A stretch of DNA of 64,000 nt from Tamarix chinensis (Eukaryota; Streptophyta; Magnoliopsida; Caryophyllales; Tamaricaceae), in contig CM060177.1 in assembly GCA_030549775.1 (NCBI GenBank), positions 32,017,014 through 32,081,013 of the forward strand. The letters run 5' to 3'. This document shows, piece after piece, positions 49,010 to 59,800 of this stretch (position 1 is its first letter; every line of letters begins with the position of its first letter). Below the pieces are notes generated by a model, which saw only the letters and a program-made list of their open reading frames with translations, was not told the origin of the DNA and made no database searches. The translations under genes were made by a program, and so were the position numbers.

Positions 49010-49740
49010 TGGAAGGCACAGTATTGGGAGAACTTGTCGACTCATCACTGATTTTCCGTCGTCCTATGATATTGAGGCAGTTATGCTCCCATGGGTGGAA
49101 TCGTGGTGTGATGTTTTGGGCAATGGAAAGTGTGGATTTAGAGTAGTTAAATTGCAACTCTTGGGCAATAAATCAAAATGTTCAAATGTTAGAGCCTCAA
49201 TATACAGAGAATTAGTAACTCATCGAGTGTTATATGAGCATGCCTTTGTAGATCCAATTGTTGAAAACATGCAATGTTTGATACATTGAAGGGGATCAAC
49301 TCTGATGGAGAAATGGTGGCATCAACCTGACTTTGGATTCATCTTTGCGACAACGTACAATGTTGTATTCATTTGCTTGAGTGTTATATGAGTATGCCTT
49401 TGTAGATCCAATTGCTGAAAACAAGTAGTGCTTGGTACATTGGAGGGGATAAACTCTAATGGAGAAATGGTGGCATCAACGTGACTCTGGATTCATCTTT
49501 GCGACAATGTACAATATTGTATTCATTTGCTTGAGTGTTCAAGGGTCAATTACATGTTTACCACACTTATTTCCACCTAACAACTCACAACCTAATTATA
49601 TTATTACCATCTTAAGTGCCAACAATATGTCACTCTATGTATTAGTATATCTTTTACTCACACTATTTTTGTATACACTTTTCATTATACTATATATATA
49701 TGATTTTCATGTTATGATAATTTATCTGGGATGTAGGTAA
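49010..49740 (+). pseudogene. OTU-like cysteine protease domain remnant
   Basis: Follows the transposase on the same strand. WVESWCDVLGNGKCGFRVVK matches the D-x-x-G-x-G-x-C-G-F-R catalytic pattern of the OTU-like domains carried by some plant MULEs (Cys codon 49131-49133). RASIYRELVTHRVLYE then follows, as RRDLIDEL-TH-D-Y does in intact relatives. Later EKWWHQRDSGFIFATMYNIV corresponds to the usual KWMTMPDMG-LIA--YNVV block. A 154 bp tandem duplication (49225-49532) has copied the middle part and shifted the frame. There is no intact His-containing end. Confidence 0.7.
49225..49532 (+). repeat. Tandem duplication inside the OTU-like remnant, 154 bp unit
   Basis: GAGTGTTATATGAG begins at 49225 and again at 49379. 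Both copies run through TGCCTTTGTAGATCCAATTG, GAGAAATGGTGGCATCAAC and TTGTATTCATTTGCTT with few differences. 154 is not a multiple of three, so the duplication itself breaks the frame. Confidence 0.92.
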
Positions 49741-50339
49741 CCTTAATGAAAAACGTAATATTACCACCTATATCTAATATGTGGTATATACATGCTACTT
49801 CAAGCATATCTGGATGAGATGAGATATATTATGACCGCATTCAACTATATCAGAATGCAATAGGTGTGGGTGCTAATCAAGTGGGAGACTTAGGTTGATG
49901 ACTTATGCGAAACATTACATGTTTAGTGAAGAACTTTATGCACATTAGTTTATTGCATTATCTTAAGTATTTTGTTGCAGACCTTTATGCATTAGTGTAT
50001 GGGTGCGTAATATAACGAGAATTACTTTGATAATAAAGTCATAACAGTATTTATACAATTTAATATCAATTCATAAGAAAAAATCTACTAACTATCACCA
50101 ACAGGGGGTTGGTTGGCCTCCTCCTCCTCATTCAAGTAGAGTTTGAGCCAGCCATGGCAAGGTACACCTCCTTCAACCTATCAAAACCTACTTCCTTATC
50201 ATTTCTACCCATCTTCTCTTCTTTGAACCAGAAGCGGAACCCACCCATCAATTCATTATTTGTCTTCACTTCTACCTTGATGTATGATGCCTCACTCAAC
50301 CCTTCGTCTACTAGTATAGGATGGATTACTAGATGGGTT

Positions 50340-52106
50340 TGAGGATGATACTAATGAAGGTATTCAACTGAGGCATCATGCTTATGTGTCGAGACTTGAG
50401 AGATGAAGATGGGACATGAAGTCCATTCGATTGTGTGGCCAAGTGTTCCAAAATAATGCACAACTAGAGTAATCTACCTTGTACTTTTTAATGATTGTAA
50501 TTCGATAAAATCCATGTGCTGGAATGATAGGAGGAATCGGGATGAGTTGGGGGGTAGTCAAACTACCAGACAAATCATTTTGGCATGTAAGACTCCCCAA
50601 CATCCATAAAGCTCAGGCCGCCTTGGCACGTCGACTCGAGATGTTTCATACTCAGATCTTGGTTGAATGATAAAAATTCAACCTACAAATGCATGTAAAA
50701 TAATATTTATATCAATTATTACAAATAAGTACAAAGAAAAAAATTTCATATAAAGTATTGGACCTACCTACTAAGCCCTTAGATAATCCAATTGCCTCCT
50801 GTACTAAATTATGCCATCCATGTTCTCAGGGGGAAGCGTCTGACGAGATATATCCCACCTCATTGCTATGGCATCGAAGGATGGATTATACATACGTGAA
50901 TAAATTTGCTGAAAGCACAAGAAATACTTACATATCTAGGCTTGTGGACAATTATAAGATGTGTATAACATAATTAATATTTTTTTAACTAATCTTTAGT
51001 AATAAATAATTACCTCTAATAGTGGCATACAACCACCTATCTACTTGCACCCGACCCTAGATGTTATCCCAAGCTGCCTATATAAATATGCTAAAGTCCT
51101 AGCTCTAAGGTCTCGATCACCTAACTTACTCAAATATGCTAAAAATCTAACCACTGACAATGAAGCATGATTGCTGGACTTGTCTACAAAAAGTGTGCAC
51201 AATATCCGGTATCATATATATAACCGAACATAAGACTCATCATTCTCAACACGATCAACTGTAAGCTTATAACAAATATCATGCAATACGACCGTGCTTC
51301 CCTTCACAAAAGTTGACTTCACCAACAACTCAACTTCACCCCACATATCGACCATAAGCTCCACCACATCTCCATCAGTAGGAAAATGCTCACTAATACA
51401 CTCATACCCATGACAATTAAGATCCATAATTTAAATCATGTCATGTAGAGTACTAGTCATCTTACCAAATGGAAGGTGAAAGCTGTTGGTCTCTGGGTTC
51501 CACCTCTTAATAAAAGAGAAGATGAGTTTTGTGATGGTGGAATTATGTTGAATGGAGATTCTTCAGGCCTATATTCTCGATATATTCATAGGCAATACCC
51601 ATGCCAACATCATCAATCAATAGTCTCCTCAAGTTTTTCATCCTTGACTGAACCCTTAGCATAGGATGTGGTTCCTACAACAAAAGAAATATTAGAATAA
51701 TGAATGATAGGACAAAAGTATAGAAACCAATATGTATAATAATAGAAATTACCTCAACATCATTTCATACGGTGCATGCCATATGACCCTTAAAACTGAT
51801 GAGAAGATCCAGATTGAGTGGACCCCCACTAGTAGGTCCAGTCAATCTCCAATCATCGTTAGATGCCGGCGAGGAAACAGATCCTACAGTGTACACATAT
51901 GTGCTAGTTCTAGTGAAAGCTCCCACGCTGGGATCATCATACTTATTCTCAAATGACACGTGTTTTGTGTTTGCAGTACGGGGAGATTTTCCACTCTCCA
52001 TCCCATCTTGTGCTCTGGCATTGGCATTGACTTTCGTCTTCGTTACCCTAGTAGTAGCGGGAGTAACCTGCCTCAATTCCCTTCCTTTACCTCCTTTATC
52101 AGCCAT
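50340..52106 (-). pseudogene. Plant mobile domain (PMD, MAIN-like) protein remnant
   Basis: Minus strand, convergent with the transposase. A first open stretch of 113 codons starts at 52106; it is basic and low-complexity and may be an N-terminal region. From about 51480 down the frame reads HLPFGKMTSTLHD, then HFPTDGDVVELMVDMWGEVE, LFVDKSSNHASLSVVRFLAY, and DLRARTLAYLYRQLGITSRV followed by GGCMPLLE. This is the order of the PMD found in MAIN/MAIL and in the long-form PP7-like proteins (FHLP-GEMT-TL-DV, FVDKS--YV---YL, AWLYR-L). In-frame stops at several points (for example before YRILC and after GCK) show decay. PMDs occur both in host genes and inside plant transposons. The setting favours the latter. 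Confidence 0.72.
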
Positions 52107-52164
52107 TTGCCAATTATAGCATAAATATCATTAATAAATATTATGCATTAGCTCATCAATGGTT

Positions 52165-52405
52165 CATGGTTTAGGGTTAGGTTTTAAGGTGCAAGGTTTG
52201 TGGTTTGGGGCTTAGGGCTTAGGGTTTGGGGTTTAATGTTAATGGTTTGGGGTTTTTAGGGTGGGGTATATGACTTAGGGTTAAGGGTTTTGGCGTTAGG
52301 ACTTAGGGTTTGGGGATTAAGGCTTATGGTTTAGGGTTTAGGGATAAGGGTTTGAGGGGGTGTTAGGGGTTAGGGTTAAGGGTTAGAGGGTTTCAGGGGT
52401 TTAGG
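52165..52405 (+). repeat. Degenerate telomere-like tract (TTTAGGG variants)
   Basis: About thirty loose copies of GGTTTAGGG, GGGTTAGGG, GGCTTAGGG, GGTTTGGGG and similar variants, all with the G-rich strand on plus. Length is about 240 bp, with no long run of exact TTTAGGG. It lies between the PMD remnant and the right subterminal array. Confidence 0.8.
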
Positions 52406-52411
52406 GTTTTC

Positions 52412-52640
52412 AATAGGTGTTTTACCCATTTGGGTCAAAGAGTGACGAGTGAATTACTCAGTGGAAGTGGAGGGTGACAGATGAATTGTCTGTTAGAAGA
52501 GATTTGTGATAAGTGAGTTACCCACGTGAAGATTGGTCAGACGGGTGAGTTACCCGTTTTGGGAGAGTTATGATGGGCGAACTACCCATTGGCAGTTATG
52601 ACTATCGGGTGAACAACCCTCCAATGCCACTATTTTGTCC
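52412..52640. repeat. Right subterminal array of GGGTGARTTACCC motifs
   Basis: Seven imperfect palindromes spaced about 30-35 bp: near 52412 (TAGGTGTTTTACCCATT), 52444 (CGAGTGAATTACTCAG), 52475 (AGATGAATTGTCTG), 52510 (TAAGTGAGTTACCCACG), 52538 (CGGGTGAGTTACCCGTT), 52575 (TGGGCGAACTACCCATTGG) and 52605 (TCGGGTGAACAACCCTCC). The motif type matches the array at 46225-46870. Confidence 0.8.
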
Positions 52641-52649
52641 CTGACCTCT

Positions 52650-53500
52650 ATTGATATTGTTCGAAACTCCGTTTTAACCTAAAAATATAACAAATTTACT
52701 AATTTAATTTCAATATATGTATACAAACACTAATTTTAATCAAATAACAACTAAAATGAGAAAATTTCAATAATCAACTCTTGTAATTATTGCTACTTCG
52801 AAAATCATAAAAATTAACAAAAAAAAGGGACAAATCTTGTATAAATTTAGATGTAGAATGTATTGGGATGTTGATTAAAGTCTAATTTCTTAAATTGATG
52901 GAAGATTTGAGAAGAATTGAGTGACTGTGTAGGGAGTTGAGATGAGAGAGAAAAGAGAAAGAGAGAAAATAAGATAGGAATGGTGGAGAAATGATAATGG
53001 TAAAATTGAAAAGGATAATTTTTTTAGGGTCTATGAGTGTATGCTTATTAAAATGGGTGTGTAAGGAGATGTTAGGATTAACAAAAAAAATATAAACTAG
53101 AAATGTGAAGAAGATAATGAGAAAGATGAAGAATGAAATATAATTAAATAATAATAAATTTATACACATACATACAAAACGGTGCCCCAACTTTTGAGAT
53201 GAGGTGAGGAGTTGATCCCTACCAACTTGGACTAGTTCCACCGTTGATGAAAAGAGATGGGGTCTATAATCCATTACCTTCTCTACTAGCATCCGAGTAT
53301 ATAACATGTATCCTTAACCTATCCGTTCCCAAGGTGCTCTTTACCGAAGTAGATACTTTGGGTCAGTCTATATTACCATTTATTTACTCTTCTTTTAGTC
53401 AAAGCCCTTCATCCACGCAGGCCCATAAATGACCCAGAAAGAAGCAAGAATATTAATAAAAACGAAAAACAAAACAGGAAAATTAATTTCCGGTCCAGCG
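52650..53500. other. Intergenic and promoter region before the hydrolase gene
   Basis: 52650-53200 is A+T-rich with no recognisable gene; a 141-codon minus-strand frame at 52882-53307 is Phe/Ile/Leu/Ser-rich and unconvincing. 53230-53700 is more balanced and should contain the promoter and first leader exon of the hydrolase gene. No clear TATA box was chosen. Confidence 0.45.
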
Positions 53501-53656
53501 GGTCGTTGATGTCATGTCCGACTGTCCGTAACTCATGTTCCGATTCGTGCTACAATGCACCGGCTATCTGCCGTTGCTCGCTCCGCCAACAAACTCCAGT
53601 CACGCGGTCTTTGGCAATATTAGAAAGTTTAGAGAGCTCAACCTCTCTGCGCCTAC

Positions 53657-53783
53657 GTAAGTTAGTACGATTCTTAATCCTTGGTCCGTCTTAATTCCAA
53701 TTTAATTTGTACATTTCATTTTTTCCTGAATCGAATCAAAATTACTGATAGGTTGTCAAATTTCTGGAATGTTTGTTTGGCAG
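53657..53783 (+). other. Predicted 5' UTR intron of the hydrolase gene
   Basis: A strong donor CTACGTAAGTTAG at 53657 and an acceptor TGTTTGTTTGGCAG ending at 53783 would leave a 37-base leader segment before the ATG at 53821. This is predicted from splice-site quality only. Confidence 0.45.
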
Positions 53784-53820
53784 AAGGTGTTGGTGTCGTG
53801 TAAGGAAGAAGAGTGTTAAA

Positions 53821-56800
53821 ATGTCTGTTGGTAGTGTTAATAGATATGTTCATTCGGAGCAATCTATACAGGCTAATTTCCGATTATGTAATGTTTCTGG
53901 GTAAATTTTCTCCCGACCTCCTATTGTTATATTTTATTTTCTTTGCTTTGAATTTATTCGTTACTCAATGATTAGTTTCCAATTTCGTTGTTGTAACTTG
54001 TAGCTACATGACAGAAATGCTGGAAATCGAAGCGAAAGATCCTAAACTATATGTTATCGTCATACCCGGAAATCCAGGTTGTTAAATTCTTCCCCATCGC
54101 CATCGGCACTCAATTCCTTGCTTTTTTTGGGTTGGTTTGTAAAACTATTTACCTCATGATCTCTGTCTGACGAATTTGTGCCTATGAAAGTACTAGCTTT
54201 TTATTATCTGCATAAATGATCAATTATATGTGCAATGTACTGCTATCCCTCTCTTTGAATGAGAAGCTTCTACTCTAACTATTATTAACTTGAGTGAAAA
54301 ATGGCGGTGTTTTTTGAATGTCCAGCTCATAGACACATAAAGCTAGTCTTTCTTCTAAATTGAAGCTAATACCTGGATTTAGCTGCTCTCAGCGACAGAC
54401 AAATATGAATAATGGAAAAAATGTTACCGCCCTGTACAATTTATTTGCCCTTGAGAAAGTAACACGCAGCCTTTCTTCCTTGAAAGGCTTGGTTGTTTGC
54501 TGACAATGAGAGTGACGTTTGTGAAACGAGCAAGTGGATTCTTATGACTTTGTGATATGTGATGTTTCATTCATAGCAAGATTGATTGTATTTTTCATAT
54601 GGAGAATGCATCACTCCTTTGTTATAAAAGAGGACATAAAATTCCGAGCTTACTATTTAATTGTAGGAATAGTGACTTTCTACAAGGAATTTGTGGAGTC
54701 ACTTTATGAGCTACTTGCAGGAGCTGCATCAGTTACAGGCATGTAGTCACTGCTCCTTGTTCTTCCCTTTTGTTTTTTCTTTTCTCTTTTTTTGTACAGA
54801 CACATCTTCATCTTTCTCAGGCCATGGAATCTATGATGTTGGTTTCCAGCCATTGGTCACATATCCCACACAAGCAAGGTATTTATCCTTCAATGTCCTA
54901 TTTATTATGGAAAAAATGTGGTGATAACTTCCTACTAGATGGATCTGTTGAAATTCTTATGGTATATCATAGTTTTAGTTAGCTGTAAAACTTATCTCTC
55001 TTGTAGAATTGGGAGGAAGGCAGGCTATTCTCATTAAAGGAACAAATTGACCACAAGGTAAAGTATGGTTCGCGTCCTTGATTCGAAGCAACTTTTCCGA
55101 TTTTGCATTTGTTTTTTGATTCCCATGCTGAGCACCTAAACAAAAATTTTGTGTCATTCTTTTTACTTTCCCCACATGGTCCCAAGGCCGGCCATAGGAG
55201 GAAAAAATATTGGGCCCTTATATATATACATGAAAAAAAATGGAAAATAGAATTTTGTTAACCATTTAATAGGCTATTTTGAATGAATTGTTAAAAAATG
55301 TACTTCTAAAACTCATAATTAGATTTGACAAAAGGGAAAAAAGAAGAAGAAGGGGATGGAATAAGTGGACAAAGTGGGTCAAATTTCAGCATTAAAAATC
55401 TAACAAGACCGAGTGGAGAACCCTTCTTAATTTTGATTTTGTTTTATGCGCAAGAAAATATCTAGGAGAGTCATATAATGGGAATGAATTCAAGAAGCGC
55501 TAATGATAATAGTGTGTGGAGAAAGTTCAAAATAATGTTTGATGAGATAATCCATTGGTTGGGAAATATAGAAGGGCATGCACCTAGGGCTGTTCATTTG
55601 TAAAACCGGCTCTATAAGGATTTGATTTGACCCATTATTTTAATTGAATGAGTCAAGCCGAGCCTAAACCTAGTTTTTAAGTTCGTTTAGTAAACAAGTT
55701 GAGCTCAAGTCAATGTCAAATTGACTCGTTTGTTCACGAGCAACTCAAATTGGCTTAAGTTCAACTTGTTCATAAGCTCTTAAGCTGACTTGTTTATAAG
55801 CTCATTAATATTTCTATCATAAAACTTAATTAAACAAAATTTAGAGCTTTAGGACCTGACCATACATATTAATTGAGCCTTTGCATGAGCTATGATAATT
55901 GAGTCATTTTTAAATGAGCTAAGTTGGTTCAGTTAAATAATAATGAAAAAGTTGAATAGTTAAACGAGCTTACAAACCATATGAGTCGAGCTCAAATTTA
56001 AATGAGTCAATTTGGCTTATTTATCTCAAACAAACTGAGCCACTTGTGAGCCTCATACGAATCAAGCTCGAGACTTAAATAATTTAAATGAGTTGTGCTT
56101 GAGTTGGGGGTGGCTTGGCTACAATCCTACGTTTGCCACTATTGTATGTAGGAAAACGATGCTACGTCTAGTGGGATTCAAACTCCCACCGTTGCACTAT
56201 AACGTACCACATTACTGATTACTAGCTAACGGAGCTACCTCAACGTCTTACTCTATTACTAACATTTTCACTTTATGCACACGTATGTATAGAACTTTAG
56301 GGGTCCTTTTATTTGGGTCCTTAGGCTGATGCCTACTTTTGCTATACCCAAGATTGAGTCTGGAGCATATATCTCTTCCGTCACAGGAGCTTTTTTATAC
56401 TTCTTGTCTATCGAGTTTTGCTATCCTTCTTCCTCTTCCCAACTCAGGCTTTGTTTTCTTTACTTGATTTGATTTGATTAGTGTGATCTGATTTGATTAA
56501 ATTTAGTTAATGATGATATGATATGATTGAATTTTATTAGTAGTGTTGATGAGAATAAAATAATAATAATAATAATTACAATAAGAATATTAATATATTA
56601 AATAAATTAATATTTAATGTATTAATTATTACTATAATGATATTAATAATTATAATAATTTATTTTATTATTAATTATAACAAATTAAATTGTATTAATA
56701 GTCATAATTATAGTAATAATATTAATAATAAATATTTAAATATAAGATTAAGAAGAATAATTATAATAATGATATTAATATGTTTTAGTAATTATAAGAA

Positions 56801-59800
56801 TAACAATTACCACAATAATTATCATAATAATTAATAATATTATTAATATTAATAATCATAATAATAATACTAATTATATTCATAATTATAATTACAAAAA
56901 TAAAAATTATAAAAATAATGATAATAATTACACTAATTATTACTATTATAATTAATTATAACTATTAGATCATTAATTATAATTATAATGATTATATATA
57001 TAAAAATAAGTATAATAATTATAATGATAATAATTGCTATTATCTGGTTTAATTGGTACTGATCTAATTTATCTGATTTGATTATAAAGTGAGGAAAATA
57101 GGGCTTTAATCTTACTCTTGGGCTATAATGTTGCGTCATCTGTCTGGAATACTGTGGTCAGTTACTCTCTACTCTAGAGTAGATGTGCTTCCCTTGTGCA
57201 ATGTTATCTAATTTTGTTTTCATCTTTCTTAATGTAGATGAACTTCATGGACCGTGAACTACAAAATAATGAAGTTCCAATAGTACTGGTGAGCCTTCTC
57301 TCGCGTTATTATGCCATCGATGAGTATTGACCCCTCAGACCTGAGGTCTTCACTTCAATTGCCCAGTTGTTGAATGCATGTCACGACTAACATAAAAACA
57401 GCCATCTGAAAGGAGAGTGTTCATTTGCTTATGTGGTAGCTTTAGGCCTTTAACTGACTTTGGCTTCTCATTGTGAAGGTTGGGCATTCTATTGGATCAT
57501 ACATTTCAATTGAAATGTTCAAGAGAGCTCCCGATAAGGTTCCTGATGTTTCATAGTATCTGCGGTACCCTGCATCTTGCATCTTCTGTCACTGTAAGAA
57601 GTATGCCAATCTAGATTTCTTGTTTACAGGTGATTTACTGTGTCGGGCTGTATCCATTCTTGATGCTGAATAAAAGCTCATCAAAGCAAATATCTATTCG
57701 GAAGCTTGCAGAGTACATACTTATCTGTTTAACGGTTCTATTGTTTAATTTGTTTTTGGCTATTTGTTAAGCATTAATTCTGTAGACCAATTTCCAGTCT
57801 CTTGGTTTTTGCAAATGTTGTGCAAATATATTTGTCAAAGCACGTCAGATATTGATAGTTTTTGTAAGGTTGATGGTAGCCTGCATCTGATTTTTTATTC
57901 TGACATAATTTTTGTCCCCAGATCTCACATTTTAAGTGGAGCTGCCAGTGCTACTGTGGCGCTTTTGAGTTTCCTTCCAAGATGGGCAACAAGGTGTATT
58001 GCAATTATATCTGTAGGCAGATCGTGGTCTGCTACTGCAGTTGAGGCTGCTTGCTCTCATCTTGTTAAGGTGTAGTTTCTATTTTTTTTTTATTTTTTTA
58101 CATTTCATTGCAGAACATGATCTAGAGTAGGATTAGAAAGGTCAGGCGTATCAAGTTATAATACCTGGCATTAATATGCCTGTTATGGTTCTTCGCCTGC
58201 CGACAAGTATGTGTATGAATTGATGAATTAATGCAGGATAAACACTAAAGGTTTATCACCCAAAACCAGCACTTTGTTTAGCTCACAAACTCAATTCCTT
58301 AATCGAACATAACAAAGCCAGCTACAAAAGATCATGATATATAGTCGGTAAAAGCTGCACTAACTCGAGAAGTCCGGCTTGTCATGTTCAAAACCCAACC
58401 CATTCCCAACCTGAGAAAATAGAAACCCAAACTTGTCCTGACTTGTTTATTTGAAACCCAATAAAACCTAAAACCCAATACCGATCCAACCTGACATCAT
58501 GCTTGTTTGAGATTCGACATAGCCAAAAAAATACTATTAATCCATAACCAACTCAATCCTACAGTTACCCGACACATCATCTAACCCAAGATTTTCAAAT
58601 CCAAGACCGACTCAACCTGACACAACCCATGCTTACTTGACACTGTTATTATTCGAAAAATTATAAATTTAGAACTGACCCAACTCGATGCTTGCTTGAG
58701 ATCCGAAACAATTTGAACCTGATTTCATCCAAACCTGAATGAACCTAGCCTGATGCTAACACAAAATCCAATTTGACCTAACTTGACCAGTTGACCCCTA
58801 TCCGTGAGGCAATATAATCATAGTGTCAATTGTGGCTGGGGTCACCATTACTGTGTTGCAGACAGTATATTATACATTGTGGTTGTTGTAACGTGATCTT
58901 CTATACATAGTGAATATAAGCCATATCGGATTTGTATTGATGAATATGGGTGGATATTGATCATGTTGTGTTTTGCCATCATATATTGGCGATAGCGGGT
59001 ATAGGCAGGCTAAAAATCCAATATGTATCGCCCATATATCAGCATATTGCTGATACCCCTCCCCTCTCTTGAGTTAAACTATAACACAAAATGAAATACG
59101 TCTGATTAATATGAAAAATCCAATGTGCATCTAACTTGGTTAGAGATGGCATCGATATTTTATATACCTTTATATCAAATCGAATCAAAATAATTTTATT
59201 GCATCAACTCAATATCAGTAGCTATGTTTAGAAAAACATTCCGAAGATTAGGAGGATGCTAGTTATAAATTATAATGGGTAGGAATGAGTCTCACACGTG
59301 ATGAAAACTTTCCTGTTCATCTTTTTGGAGTGATGGCATGTGAAATTAACATGGAAATAGGGTAAGTGATTCGGCCTGATAATTCATTAGTGATGAGTAA
59401 AGCTCTGATCTAGAGTAGTTTAGAAATCAAATAATAATAACTGGATCCAACAGAGCCCATGTGATATATTTTCAAGTTCCTATCTGCTTATTAGTGCAAA
59501 TGGTGAGTGTTTCAGTGTAGAAATTGATATGATTTGATAAATGCATGGATAAATTTCAGTAGCGAGATGAAATTCCAGGAGCTTGAGGACCTGGTAAACC
59601 TACCTACCAGATTTTACTCAACCAATGCTTGCTTCTCTATAACCTTTCCCCTCTTCTATTGACAGAAAATAAAAAAATTAGCAATGTTTCTCTCTCCTAT
59701 GACTTGGCTAAGCAGCCAGATAAACTTATCACTGCCCAGAATGATACCCAATAGACAGAATTGAAACTAACAACACACACCTCAGCAACATATTCCTTCT

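Larger units (their letters stand above)
46140..52650. mobile_element. Decayed Mutator-like element with transposase, OTU-like and PMD remnants
   Basis: The interior carries a FAR1/MULE-type transposase remnant and an OTU-like protease remnant on the plus strand, and a plant-mobile-domain remnant on the minus strand (separate entries). Both ends carry related short palindrome-like motifs (46225-46870 and 52412-52640), which bracket the coding remnants and define the approximate limits. Exact termini and target-site duplication could not be fixed. A separate small transposon lies in the left array. PMD, MULE and peptidase domains are known to travel together in plant elements. This particular arrangement is inferred to be one element, not shown. 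Confidence 0.6.

Noticed and set aside
53506..53694. 62-codon plus-strand frame upstream of LDAH
   Set aside because: It overlaps the predicted 5' leader and runs across a good splice donor at 53657; no recognisable protein features.
56156..56262. A tRNA gene on the minus strand
   Set aside because: A and B boxes are present, but the spacing and lack of an anticodon stem do not allow a cloverleaf; it reads as a SINE head.
56637..57139. Ile/Asn-rich frames in LDAH intron 5
   Set aside because: Chance frames in TAATAA low-complexity DNA.
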